NCBI GenBank assembly: GCA_964462515.1
Contig: CAYWXK010000004.1
Location: forward strand, 1-64,000
Direction of reading: 5' to 3'
DNA from: CAYWXK01 sp964462515
GTDB lineage: Bacteria; Planctomycetota; Phycisphaerae; Sedimentisphaerales; Anaerobacaceae
DNA length: 64,000 bases
In this document: in pieces, positions 43,496 to 53,168 of the stretch
Layout: each line of letters opens with the position of its first letter
Position numbering within the stretch: the stretch's first letter is position 1
The notes under the pieces: generated by a model
Databases searched by the model: none
The model's input: only the letters and a program-made list of their open reading frames with translations
What the model was told of the DNA's origin: nothing
Translations under genes and position numbers: made by a program

Positions 43496-45073
43496 ATGGT
43501 CAACAGTAAACTCGATATGCAGAATCCGGTAGCGCAGCCAACTCGACATGTGCGTGAATTAGAGACGCTTTATAAAATCAGCCGGATTTTGGCCGCCGGC
43601 ACTCACCGAAAGCAAGCCCTTGCTGAAGTTGTGGATGTTCTCGAAAGAGAGCTTGATTTAAATAGGGGTATAGTAACACTGCTGGCCCCTGATGGTAAAG
43701 AGATAAGGGTTGAAGTTGCACACAGCTTTCCGGAGGAACGCAGCCGCGCAATCCGCTATCGAATGGGCGAAGGTGTTACAGGCAAAGTAATGCAGACCGG
43801 TAAGGCCATGATTGTTCCGAAGGTATCGGAAGAACCACTATTTCTTAATCGATTCGAACGGTGGAATGTTACGAAAGAAGAGATTAGCTTTATTTGTGTG
43901 CCAATTTCAATCGGGCAGGAAGTAATGGGGACTATTTCAGTTGACCGGGAATATGATAAAAACGTGTCCCTTGAAGAGGACATGCGAATGCTCAGCATCG
44001 TTGCAAGCATGATTGCCAATGATGTAAGAACCCGCAGGGAGGAAGCTCTACGCCGGCAAGAACTTGAGGACGAAAATCTGCGATTGCATCACGAATTGGA
44101 AGACAGATTTCGACCGGAAAATATTATTGGTAACTCCAACTCTATGCGTGATGTGTATAAGCAAATTCACCAGGTTGCCGGCAGCGACATAACGGTTCTG
44201 ATTCGCGGTGAATCCGGGACAGGCAAAGAATTAGTTGCTCACGCGATTCATTATTCCGGCCACAGAGCAAAAGGACCCTTTGTTAAGGTCAATTGCGCTG
44301 CCTTGAATGAGAATCTTCTTGAAAGCGAGCTGTTCGGCCATGAAAAAGGGGCTTTCACCGGGGCCATTCAAAACCGCAAAGGTCGTCTTGAAGAAGCTGA
44401 TGGCGGAACATTGTTCCTCGATGAGATAGGGGATTTTGCCCCTGCCACTCAAGTCAAGCTCCTTCGGGTCCTTCAGGAACGGCAGTTTGAGCGCGTAGGC
44501 AGTAATCGCACAATAAAGACCGACGCCAGAATTATAACTGCCACCAATCGTGACCTGGAAAAAGCCGTCGAGCAAAAGGTTTTTCGACAGGACCTTTATT
44601 ACCGGGTGAACGTATTTCCTGTTTTCTTACCCCCGTTACGGGAGCGTAAAGATGACATACTTCTATTGGCCGATTACTTTGTTGAACGATACTCCAAGAA
44701 GATGGGCAAAGATGTCAGACGAATCACTACGCCGGCAATCAATATGATGGTAGCTTATCACTGGCCAGGCAATGTGCGAGAGCTTGAGAATTGCATTGAA
44801 AGAGCTGTCCTGTTAAGCACTGATGGCGTCATATATGCTCATCACTTACCACCAACGCTACAAACTTCCGATGCCTCAGACACTATTGGCACGGGTTCGC
44901 TGAGACAGAGAGCCGGCTTGTTTGAGCGTGATATAATTGTCGATGCGCTTAAGCGGTGCAACGGCAATCTTGCTGGTGCAGCCCGAGATTTGGGTTCCAC
45001 AGCCCGGATTATAAGATACAAAGTCAAGGAATTAGGGATTGATTACAGAAAATACCACACGAAGAAAGGTTAA
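43496..45073 (+). CDS. Sigma-54-dependent transcriptional activator with GAF domain (NifA/NtrC-like)
   Basis: 525 residues: GAF sensor domain (about 20-180; RYRMGEGVTGKVMQTGKAM), AAA+ domain (about 210-435) and Fis-type helix-turn-helix (about 480-520). The Walker A motif GESGTGKE is at 238-245, the sigma-54-contacting loop GAFTGA at 285-290, and a Walker B GGTLFLDEIGD is present. There is no receiver domain, so it responds through GAF like NifA, not NtrC. It faces the amtB operon, where a sigma-54 promoter is present, and is followed after 3 bp by the KaiC/ATP-grasp gene, so the two are one operon. Inferred target: the glutamine gene run. Confidence 0.93.
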   Translation: MVNSKLDMQNPVAQPTRHVRELETLYKISRILAAGTHRKQALAEVVDVLERELDLNRGIVTLLAPDGKEIRVEVAHSFPEERSRAIRYRMGEGVTGKVMQTGKAMIVPKVSEEPLFLNRFERWNVTKEEISFICVPISIGQEVMGTISVDREYDKNVSLEEDMRMLSIVASMIANDVRTRREEALRRQELEDENLRLHHELEDRFRPENIIGNSNSMRDVYKQIHQVAGSDITVLIRGESGTGKELVAHAIHYSGHRAKGPFVKVNCAALNENLLESELFGHEKGAFTGAIQNRKGRLEEADGGTLFLDEIGDFAPATQVKLLRVLQERQFERVGSNRTIKTDARIITATNRDLEKAVEQKVFRQDLYYRVNVFPVFLPPLRERKDDILLLADYFVERYSKKMGKDVRRITTPAINMMVAYHWPGNVRELENCIERAVLLSTDGVIYAHHLPPTLQTSDASDTIGTGSLRQRAGLFERDIIVDALKRCNGNLAGAARDLGSTARIIRYKVKELGIDYRKYHTKKG

Positions 45074-45076
45074 TTT

Positions 45077-47668
45077 ATGACAGGATGGGCAAGTACCGGT
45101 CTTAAAGGTTTAGATGAAATTCTTTCCGGTCTTAAAAAAGGTGATAACGTTGTCTGGCAGGTTGACAGGGTAGAGGATTATCAACGATTTGTTGACCCGT
45201 TTGTTAGAAAAGCTTTGAAAGATGGCAGAAAAGTTGTTTATGTGAGATTTGCAGACCACGCACCTCTTGTCCAGCCAGATTCTCACATCACGATTTATAA
45301 CCTTGATGCCAGCAGTGGTTTTGAGAGCTTTTCCACGCAGGTCCACGCGATTATAACACAGATGGGCACTGAGACCTATTATGTTTTTGATTGTCTATCA
45401 GATTTATTGGGTGCCTGGGCAACAGACTTGATGATAGGCAATTTCTTTATGATTACCTGCCCATACCTTTTTGAGTTAAACACCATCGCATACTTTGCTC
45501 TATTGCGTAGTAATCATTCATTCAAGACTATAGCCCGCATTCGCGAGACAACGCAGTTGCTGCTGGATGTCTATAACTTCGAAGGAAATTTCTACGTTCA
45601 CCCGTTAAAAGTGTGGCAGCGTTACTCTCCAACCATGTTTTTCCCCCATCTGCAGCAGGGAGAGAATTTTTCTCCCATTATAAGCAGTGTGGATGCCGCT
45701 AAATTGTTCTCACATTTTTCACAGAGAGGCCTGAAAGGTTCTGCCAGAGCATTAGATTATTGGGATAGACTTTTTATGAAAGCGGAAAACCTGCAGTCGA
45801 AGCCTGAGGATTCTGGGGAAGTTAAAGAGACCATAGAGCAACTTTGCAGGATAATGATTGGCCGTGAGAAAAGATTTTCAAAACTCGTGCAAGATAATTT
45901 CAGTATTGGAGATTTGATAAATATCAAAAATAGGCTTATCGGAAGCGGATTCATTGGCGGCAAAGCTGCGGGCATGCTTATAGCCCGGAAAATCCTTTCG
46001 AAGGATACTTCCTTTAACTGGGACCAGCGGTTGGAACTTCATGACTCATTCTATGTGGGCTCAGACGTCTTCTATAGTTACATAGTTGAAAACGGATGGT
46101 GGAACTTATTTATGAGGCAAAAAACCAAAGATGGTTACTTCAAAGTCGCTTCTGAAATGAAGGAAAATCTGCTGCGTGGGAAGTTTCCTGACGAAATACG
46201 CGAGCGACTCCAGGAAATGATAGAGTATTTCGGCCAGTCTCCCATCATTGTGCGCTCGAGCAGTCTATTAGAAGATTCCTTTGGAAATGCCTTTGCCGGT
46301 AAATATGAGAGTATATTTCTGGTGAACCAGGGCGACCCGCAACAACGTTATGCTAAATTCGAGAATGCTGTTCGAAGAATTTATGCAAGCACTATGGACG
46401 AAGATGCGCTTACATATCGCTTACAAAGAGGCCTCGACCAGCACGATGAACAAATGGCTTTGTTAGTCCAGCGGGTGTCAGGCTCATACCGAAACCACTA
46501 CTTCTTCCCCGACCTTGCCGGTGTTGGATTTTCTTACAACACTTTCGTCTGGAAGTCCGAGCTTGACCCAAAAGCCGGTATGTTGCGACTGGTTTTTGGC
46601 CTTGGCACAAGAGCAGTAGAACGTGTGGAAGATGATTATCCTCAGATAATTGCTTTAGACCAACCATTAGTGCGGCCTTACTCTGAAATCGAAGATGTTA
46701 TGAGATTCTCGCAACATAATGTTGACCTGCTTGATGCCAAAGAAGATATGTTAAGAACACTTGAGGTGACTAATCTGCTCACAGAAGTCGATACGAAATT
46801 AGACCTAATCGCAAGTCGGGACCATCAGGCAGAACAAAAGATGAAGGAGCTCGGCAAGAAAAGCACAAACATCTGGATGCTGACGTTTGAAAAACTTTTA
46901 TCCAAAACCGATTTTCCTCAAATTATGCAAAAAATTCTTAAGATTTTGGAGAGCCGTTATCAATATCCGGTTGATATAGAATTTACGGCTAATTTTACAA
47001 AGAACGACGAACTAAAGATTAACCTGGTTCAATGCAGACCATTGCAGACAAAAGGGTTGACTGCACACGTAACAATACCTGAAAAAATCGAGTCGGAAAA
47101 GATTCTATTTAAATCTTATGGATATACTATGGGCGGTAGTATCTCGCAGCCGATAAGAAGAATCATCTATGTTGACCCTGCAACATACGTGCAGTTGCCT
47201 CTGACACAGAAATACGACATAGCCAGGTTGGTGGGCCGCTTAAACAAACAGATACCTGATAGGGAAACCACTCCTACGCTCCTGCTTGGACCCGGCAGAT
47301 GGGGAACAACGATGCCAAGCCTGGGAGTATCTGTTAATTTCGCAGAAATCAATAATGTCACGGTGTTGGTAGAAGTTGCTTACGAAGGTAGTAATTTAAT
47401 GCCGGAGCTTTCCTTTGGCACCCACTTTTTCAGAGACCTGGTTGAAAGTGATATTTTTTATGTAGCTATCTTCCCGCAAAAACAAGATGTAATATTTAAC
47501 AAAGACTGGTTCGAGCAGATGCCGAACTTGTTGACCGAACTTCTGCCTGATAGTAACAAGTATGCCAGCGTGGTCAGGGTATATGAGACTAACGGGGAAC
47601 AATTACAGATTATGTGTGACATCTTATCACAAGAGGTTATCTGCTTCTTGACTTCGAACTCTTTATAG
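45077..47668 (+). CDS. KaiC-like/PEP-synthase-like fusion protein of unknown function
   Basis: 863 residues. Residues 1-230 resemble a KaiC/RecA fold (STGLKGLDEILSGLKKGDNVVW), but the Walker A sequence is gone: WQVDRVEDY stands at the P-loop. Residues 285-560 match the ATP-grasp nucleotide-binding domain of PEP synthase/PPDK: SGFIGGKAAGM (290-300), IIVRSSSLLED (390-400), GKYES (408-412). No swivelling phosphohistidine domain (TxGG..H) and no PEP/pyruvate barrel follow. Instead a distinctive C-terminal part has LLLGPGRWG (735-743) and SFGTHFFRDL. Similar proteins occur in other phyla as PEP/pyruvate-binding-domain proteins of unknown role. Co-transcription with a sigma-54 activator suggests a signalling role in nitrogen control; this is inference. 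Confidence 0.8.
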   Translation: MTGWASTGLKGLDEILSGLKKGDNVVWQVDRVEDYQRFVDPFVRKALKDGRKVVYVRFADHAPLVQPDSHITIYNLDASSGFESFSTQVHAIITQMGTETYYVFDCLSDLLGAWATDLMIGNFFMITCPYLFELNTIAYFALLRSNHSFKTIARIRETTQLLLDVYNFEGNFYVHPLKVWQRYSPTMFFPHLQQGENFSPIISSVDAAKLFSHFSQRGLKGSARALDYWDRLFMKAENLQSKPEDSGEVKETIEQLCRIMIGREKRFSKLVQDNFSIGDLINIKNRLIGSGFIGGKAAGMLIARKILSKDTSFNWDQRLELHDSFYVGSDVFYSYIVENGWWNLFMRQKTKDGYFKVASEMKENLLRGKFPDEIRERLQEMIEYFGQSPIIVRSSSLLEDSFGNAFAGKYESIFLVNQGDPQQRYAKFENAVRRIYASTMDEDALTYRLQRGLDQHDEQMALLVQRVSGSYRNHYFFPDLAGVGFSYNTFVWKSELDPKAGMLRLVFGLGTRAVERVEDDYPQIIALDQPLVRPYSEIEDVMRFSQHNVDLLDAKEDMLRTLEVTNLLTEVDTKLDLIASRDHQAEQKMKELGKKSTNIWMLTFEKLLSKTDFPQIMQKILKILESRYQYPVDIEFTANFTKNDELKINLVQCRPLQTKGLTAHVTIPEKIESEKILFKSYGYTMGGSISQPIRRIIYVDPATYVQLPLTQKYDIARLVGRLNKQIPDRETTPTLLLGPGRWGTTMPSLGVSVNFAEINNVTVLVEVAYEGSNLMPELSFGTHFFRDLVESDIFYVAIFPQKQDVIFNKDWFEQMPNLLTELLPDSNKYASVVRVYETNGEQLQIMCDILSQEVICFLTSNSL

Positions 47669-47827
47669 ACGGCAGAAAGCTGCCAGCAGAGCAATAAAAC
47701 ATTAGCTGGAATATTTATGGCCGGCGAACGCCTGCGTTTTACTCTTGCCAAGCGAACACTGGTGAGAACCTGTTTTATCCGCCTTCGCAGTCGCCGACTC
47801 TCCAGAGCTATGGCGACGGAGCGAAGA

Positions 47828-47846
47828 CCACGGCTTTTAGCCGTGG
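47828..47846. repeat. CCACGGCT hairpin repeat
   Basis: Perfect arms CCACGGCT/AGCCGTGG around TTT, 160 bp beyond the KaiC/ATP-grasp gene. Confidence 0.5.
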
Positions 47847-47992
47847 ATGTCTGTCCTCCGCAGTCCCGATGTGGCGGGGTCTGTGTTTAGCCAGTGGAAA
47901 TTTCCTGGTGGCACGGCCATCCCTTCGACTACGCTCATGACAAGCTCGGCCGTGTCTTCATCTCGTTTAGAAATAAAATTTATAACGAGGTT

Positions 47993-48011
47993 CACGGGCT
48001 GGAAGTCCGTG
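47993..48011. repeat. CACGGGCT hairpin repeat, copy 2
   Basis: Arms CACGGGCT/AGTCCGTG (one mismatch) around GGA, followed by GCCAC. It is an inverted copy of the unit at 39884-39902, where GTGGCACGGGCT is seen. Confidence 0.5.
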
Positions 48012-48179
48012 CCACGTCAGGAAACCGCTTAGACATTTATACGGCTAAACACATACGTATCGGGGCTGCTGTGGAGGATAAAAATGCGAAAAGAGAAACC
48101 ATCCGAAGCCTTGTGCGTAGGTGTGCTTCGGCGGATTCCGCCAAAAAAATAAGGTGCCATGGGCTTTGCCCGCGGGGCT

Positions 48180-50195
48180 TCATTTTTTGTTAGCTGTGAT
48201 GCCAGGCCAATCATCGGTTCGGAACGGAGAGGCCGGTAGGCCTTCTTTGTTGTATAGATTGCAGACAGGGTTGTTTGCCCAGGCGTAACGAACGGCAACA
48301 GGCTCTGGAACTTTATCGCTGCTAACCACAACGGTTTGGCCATCAATCCTTGCATCGGCCCAGACAAATTTACGGTCGGCGCCGGCGATAGCAAAGCCTT
48401 TTAACGGGTCGCCGCCTTTTGCGACAAGCCCGGTGCCTATGTGGTCGAAGTGCAGGATTATATCATGGCCCTGGATTTTCATAGATTTATAGATGGGGCC
48501 TGAATAGACAAGTTGTTTGCCGTAAGTTTTGGCCAGGGCCCACAATGCCAAGCGCTTACCGACATCCTGCTTATTCTTTGGATGTATGTCGTTAGCGTCT
48601 CCAATATCAATAATCACAGCCATTCCTGTATTCGTCAGAGACAGTGTCATCAGTTGCGATTCGCGCAGCTCCGCCCAATCACTGTCGCAGGGGTCAGATA
48701 GAGCAGCCATAAAATTAGCTAACTGCACGAACAGGAAAGAAAAGTCACCCTGTTTCCAATCCTGTCGCCAATTTTGTATCATCGCTGGAAAAAGCTGACG
48801 ATACTGATAAGCTCTGCCTGCATTTGATTCACCCTGATACCATATCGCCCCCTGGATGCCGTAAGGAAGCAACGGAGCAATCATTGCGTTGTAAAGCGAT
48901 GTTGGTGCGTTTGGATTATTTACAAGTGCGGGCGGCGTGGGCTGGGGCGGCATCGATTTCAAATCAAAACCTTTTTTGTATCGCCACTGGCCGGCCAGCC
49001 GAATAGCAGATTCGTCTGCTGCTTGAGCGGGTATGAGTTTCATCTGGTCAGGGTTGCCGTAAATACCTCCGCCGCCACCTGTATCGATTACTTTGACTGC
49101 AATGACGTTGCGGCCGGGTTTTATTATTGCGGAATCGATTTTGTATTTGCGAGGCGTCTGCCAGCGGCCAGGCGCCTCAATGCCGCCAATGCGCGTCCCA
49201 TTAAGCCAGGTCGAGTCCATATCGTCAATTGGGCCAAGCTCGAGAACCAGCTCCTTTCCCGCCCAGGACTGCGGGATGTTCACATCTTTTCTAAACCAGA
49301 TGAGGCCGTCAAAATCTGCAAGCCCTGCCTGTTCCCATAGAGTCGGCAGCTCCATTTGCTGCCAGTTGCTATCATCAAAATCAATATCCGTGCATCTTTT
49401 TCCTGTTGAGGAGTCGGATAAATCGATTTTCTTTTGCCATTCCAGCAGTTGCTTCTGGTATTTCTCCTGGAAGGGCTGCGGATTTATACGCACCTGCTCT
49501 ATCTCTTCCACCACATCCTTGTAATCCGGCAGCGTCTTTAGCACCCCGGCACTTGTCCAGGCTTCGGCAGGCGTTCCTCCCCAGCTTGTGTGGACAAGGC
49601 CGACGGGAATGTTTAACTGCTGGTGTAATTCTCTGCCGAAATAGTATGCTACTGCTGAGAAATTTCCTACGGCCTGGGGGCTGCACTGCACCCATAAGCC
49701 ATTGCAATCGGACTGCGGCTGGTCGGCGACTTTTCGCTCGACATAAAACAACCGGATGTTTGGATAGCTGGCTGCGTCAATTTCCTGCTGGGAATTGGCC
49801 GATTGGCTCACCGCCATTTGCATATTTGACTGGCCTGAGCAGACCCAGACCTCGCCAACTAAGATATTTTTTATTGTTATGGTGTTCTTGCCGCTAATGG
49901 TCAGTTCATAAGGGCCGCCTGGCGCAGGAGGATTCATTTTGAACATCCATTTGCCGTCTTTATTGGCGGTAATCCCCCACTTGGCTGTGTGCCAGCTAAC
50001 GCTAAACATAATTTGCTCATTCGGGTCTGCCCAACCCCATATCGGCACGGCTCTACCTTGCTGAAGGACCATATTGTCGCTTATCACTGCCGGCAGTTTT
50101 ACGTCAGCGAAGGTTATCGTCCCTGTCACCATTATCAAAACCAGAGAGAGGATTGAAAAAATTGTCTTGCCTAAAACGATTCTATTGCAACACAT
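48180..50195 (-). CDS. Exported sialate O-acetylesterase-like SGNH hydrolase
   Basis: 671 residues with a signal peptide (about 1-30, ending TFA). The SGNH block is GQSNMQM with Ser123 as expected nucleophile, and the Asp/His end is in GDANDIHPKNK. Between them lies a jelly-roll insertion (about 270-395; WQQMELPTLWEQAGLADFDGL...WLNGTRIGG), as in SASA-family enzymes from Bacteroidetes and planctomycetes. The second SGNH part includes GAIWYQGESNAGRAYQY. It removes O-acetyl groups from sialic acid or other acetylated glycans outside the cytoplasm; the real substrate is unknown. GGAG lies before the ATG. It is transcribed after the 956-residue propeller gene's start region but from its own unit. 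Confidence 0.9.
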   Translation of the reverse strand: MCCNRIVLGKTIFSILSLVLIMVTGTITFADVKLPAVISDNMVLQQGRAVPIWGWADPNEQIMFSVSWHTAKWGITANKDGKWMFKMNPPAPGGPYELTISGKNTITIKNILVGEVWVCSGQSNMQMAVSQSANSQQEIDAASYPNIRLFYVERKVADQPQSDCNGLWVQCSPQAVGNFSAVAYYFGRELHQQLNIPVGLVHTSWGGTPAEAWTSAGVLKTLPDYKDVVEEIEQVRINPQPFQEKYQKQLLEWQKKIDLSDSSTGKRCTDIDFDDSNWQQMELPTLWEQAGLADFDGLIWFRKDVNIPQSWAGKELVLELGPIDDMDSTWLNGTRIGGIEAPGRWQTPRKYKIDSAIIKPGRNVIAVKVIDTGGGGGIYGNPDQMKLIPAQAADESAIRLAGQWRYKKGFDLKSMPPQPTPPALVNNPNAPTSLYNAMIAPLLPYGIQGAIWYQGESNAGRAYQYRQLFPAMIQNWRQDWKQGDFSFLFVQLANFMAALSDPCDSDWAELRESQLMTLSLTNTGMAVIIDIGDANDIHPKNKQDVGKRLALWALAKTYGKQLVYSGPIYKSMKIQGHDIILHFDHIGTGLVAKGGDPLKGFAIAGADRKFVWADARIDGQTVVVSSDKVPEPVAVRYAWANNPVCNLYNKEGLPASPFRTDDWPGITANKK

Positions 50196-50258
50196 CTTTT
50201 TTAACTCCTATAAATGTTCTTGGTTTATATTTATTTGTGCGCCTATTGCGATTTTGGT

Positions 50259-53129
50259 CTAAATGCTTTGCCAGGTTACTTTCTCGTTAGCTTCGATACA
50301 GAATATAAGTTTCTGAATATAAAACAGGTCGGCCTTGCACCAGGGTAAATCAAGGAAGCAAGTGAGTTTTTCGGACGGTTCACGAAGGATTAGCGTGCGT
50401 GCGGTGAAAATTTCAATAGACACAGTAGGAAATGCAAAAGGACACTCGTTTCGCCACATTGTTTCAACATTCCAGGCCAGATACCAGGTCGGGCGGTGGT
50501 AGTCAACGTAAACATCCATTAAATGTTGATGCGTTTTTAGAACGTAGTTAGCCAAAAAATGGCCGACCTCCGGGGTCAGGAGTCGCCAGCGTGCGAAAAT
50601 AGAACGACCGACCGGCACCTGTGTGATGAGTCCGCCTTTTGTGTGTGCAAATTCGTAGGACAATCGCTGGCGCAGCGTTTTGCGGGTTACGGCAAGGGCC
50701 TGCTTGAGTGCATCGTCATCACGCAGATGTTTGGCTATTCGACAGTAAGCGATTAACCCTGCAAGGTGTCCGTTATGGCAATCTTCTTCAAATTTGTTTG
50801 GCGGCTGGCCGGCAAGCTCGCGCAGGCTCTTCCAGCCGCGTTCGATTTTGCTCCAGTCGCCGGTTGTGTTTGCCCAAAGCCAGAGCGGATATAAGCGAGC
50901 TACGTCACTTCGAGTGATATCATCGACAACGCGAAATATCTGTTCAGAAGGAACATCATACAGGGAACGGGTTGTACCTTCAGTCGCTTTATAAGTGCGC
51001 TGCCCGGTGGGGTTTTCCAGCGGGCCGCCTGAAGATGTCATTTTCGCAACATACTGTTTGACATTTTGTTGAAGGTTGCTGTCGAGATAATTAAAGGAGC
51101 GAGCAAGGGTATAGAGCGTTTCGGTTGGCTCAATGAAGAAACGATAGGCTTCGATGGGGTGCTTGCCGGCTGGAAAAACCAACGGACGCCACTCTTTAGA
51201 GATTAGCTCGGTAATGGAGTTGGATAGTTCTTTCTTGAGTTTTGTTGATAAATTAGAGTCAGCGAATTTTACCACGGGCACTTCCCAGATAAAGCGGTCA
51301 AGCTCGGCATCCGTAATCCGGCTGACCTGCTGCGAAGCCTGGTCTGAAAGAGGCTGCTGACGAGTGCCGGGAATTTTTCCGGGAAGATTTTTGAGGATGT
51401 GATTGAGCCGGTTCATCTCCAGCGTGTCCCAGTCCCAGGGAAGCTGCTTAATTTTTTTCCACTCTTCGTCCATAAATGTGGCGGTGGGCGGCTGGGATTG
51501 TTTGGCGGCTTTGCCGGCGGGATTCATTCGATAAGCTATTACAGCGGCGCCGGCATTTATTTCGTGGGCTGGGATGTAATAAAAGCTGTCGCCAGCGACA
51601 CAGACGGGCGTATCTATTGCTGAGCCGCCGCCATAGACGGCGGTGCCTCTTGCGAGCCATTCTTTGCCGACAGGTAGAGATTGTTGGCGAAAGATTGAGG
51701 CCCATATACCGGCGGCCTCGCCCGTGGAAGGCTCGTGTATATTGCGGCAGAAAGGCTCACTGTAGCCTGCAAGCGTCTCCATATCCATTGCGTTGACATT
51801 GTCCTGATGGGTGTTGATAAGGACTCGCCCGGCTACGCTGAGCTGGCACTGCTCATCGTGCACAAGCAGCAAGCTATCGTGCCAGCCATAAGTTCGAGAT
51901 TGGTCCATAATCGGTGTGATGTGGCCGGTGGAGGTATCGAGATAACCAACATTCAGGAACGGCGAGTAATGTTCGTATCGGCTCCGAAGTAGTGCCTGGA
52001 ATTTGACTATAACCTTCCCATGTGGTGTAACAATGGGCGGGGCAGCAGTGCCGTTCATACTCTCGGCATACACTATCGGAGCGACAAACTTTTGCCTGCC
52101 CGTGCTCGGGTCGAGGACAAAGAATGTCTGATAAGCCGGCTGCTCGGTCAAACGCTTGCGAATGTAACGAAGCTGCGACTCGTAAGTGTCCGGGTTTTCC
52201 ATCTGTTTGAAGTTTTGCTCGCGAAGCTTAACATTCTCCTCTTTAGTGTGGCGCCAGCTTGCGAAATCACCAAAGATTTCCTTGACCATATCGAGCAGGA
52301 TAGGCTCGATTGAATCCAGCGAAACTACCGGCGTAACGGTGACCATTACCGAGCCATCGGGCGCAACTACAGGATGATAGCCGCGGAGACTGGCTCCAGG
52401 CAGTTTATCGCTTCGCCAAATTTGTTTGCCATCGCTGAAGTTAAAGGCATAGACACGCATATCTTCGCTGGCAACATAAACACGGCTTGTTTTGGTATCG
52501 AGGGCAGGACTGGAGAGTATTGGTCCACCAGTTTGAGCTGTCCATTTGATTTTGTCGCTATTGGCTTCGATAGCATAGAGCTTGCCATCACGGCTGCCAG
52601 TGATAACCACGCCTTCATAGACGAGCGGAGAATTCCACACTGCTGAGCCGGTCTGGATGAACCAGGCAGGTGTGCCATCAGCGGCATTGACTGCATAAAT
52701 TTTCCCTTCAGCGTTGCCAAAAAATACCTTTTCGTTTGACGCGGCACAGGTATGGAGGATTGCACCGGCTGTTTTGAAGGTCCAGAGGTCCTGGCCGGTA
52801 TCGTCATCGATTGCGTGCAGGATGCCTGTCAGGGTGCCGATAAAGACCTTTCCATCTTTTATGATAGGCTGGACGCCAGCCATTAAACCTTCATCAGGGA
52901 ACAAGCGGTACCACTTACGCTCGAAGGGCGGGCGAATTTCTGCTGTGGTGGCGCCGCTTCGCGCAGGGTCGTGAGCGAGCATCGGCCAATCTGTTTCTGT
53001 CGTAGTATGAGCATAGACAGAAATTGGCAGAAAGAACAAGATGAGTATCAAACACGCTAATCTGCTAAAAAGGCCACGACCAAGAAGCGAAAAACGTAAA
53101 GTGAAAAACGTAAAACTGTGAAAGTTCAT
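50259..53129 (-). CDS. Large exported PQQ-like beta-propeller protein with helical C-terminal domain
   Basis: 956 residues. Probable signal peptide (RLACLILILFFLPISVYA, ending near residue 40). Repeated propeller blades with the tryptophan-docking pattern: KVFIGTLTGILHAIDDDTGQDLW, KVFFGNAEGKIYAVNAADGTPAW, VVITGSRDGKLYAIEANSDKIKW and RVYVASEDMRVYAFNFSDGKQIW. A long helical C-terminal part (about 640-956) has no family I recognise; TRSDVARLYPLWLW and RRPTWYLAWNVETMW are its strongest patches. The first 20 residues come from a tandem GAAAAACGTAAA repeat, so the true start may be a later TTG or an alternative codon. An exported scaffold or binding protein is the safest reading. Confidence 0.75.
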   Translation of the reverse strand: MNFHSFTFFTLRFSLLGRGLFSRLACLILILFFLPISVYAHTTTETDWPMLAHDPARSGATTAEIRPPFERKWYRLFPDEGLMAGVQPIIKDGKVFIGTLTGILHAIDDDTGQDLWTFKTAGAILHTCAASNEKVFFGNAEGKIYAVNAADGTPAWFIQTGSAVWNSPLVYEGVVITGSRDGKLYAIEANSDKIKWTAQTGGPILSSPALDTKTSRVYVASEDMRVYAFNFSDGKQIWRSDKLPGASLRGYHPVVAPDGSVMVTVTPVVSLDSIEPILLDMVKEIFGDFASWRHTKEENVKLREQNFKQMENPDTYESQLRYIRKRLTEQPAYQTFFVLDPSTGRQKFVAPIVYAESMNGTAAPPIVTPHGKVIVKFQALLRSRYEHYSPFLNVGYLDTSTGHITPIMDQSRTYGWHDSLLLVHDEQCQLSVAGRVLINTHQDNVNAMDMETLAGYSEPFCRNIHEPSTGEAAGIWASIFRQQSLPVGKEWLARGTAVYGGGSAIDTPVCVAGDSFYYIPAHEINAGAAVIAYRMNPAGKAAKQSQPPTATFMDEEWKKIKQLPWDWDTLEMNRLNHILKNLPGKIPGTRQQPLSDQASQQVSRITDAELDRFIWEVPVVKFADSNLSTKLKKELSNSITELISKEWRPLVFPAGKHPIEAYRFFIEPTETLYTLARSFNYLDSNLQQNVKQYVAKMTSSGGPLENPTGQRTYKATEGTTRSLYDVPSEQIFRVVDDITRSDVARLYPLWLWANTTGDWSKIERGWKSLRELAGQPPNKFEEDCHNGHLAGLIAYCRIAKHLRDDDALKQALAVTRKTLRQRLSYEFAHTKGGLITQVPVGRSIFARWRLLTPEVGHFLANYVLKTHQHLMDVYVDYHRPTWYLAWNVETMWRNECPFAFPTVSIEIFTARTLILREPSEKLTCFLDLPWCKADLFYIQKLIFCIEANEKVTWQSI

Positions 53130-53168
53130 TGATTTTGCGCTTCCAGCTTTAAGTTTTCAACTTTCTTG

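Larger units (their letters stand above)
47669..48179. other. 511-bp gap with hairpin repeats
   Basis: No credible ORF. It holds CCACGGCT/AGCCGTGG (47828-47846), a CGACTACGCTCA unit within a larger GGCACGGCC...GGCCGTGTC dyad (about 47911-47955), CACGGGCT/AGTCCGTG (47993-48011), and TGGCGGAATC/GATTCCGCC-like pairs near 48130-48145. These are the same types as in the glnA-gltB gap. Confidence 0.6.
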
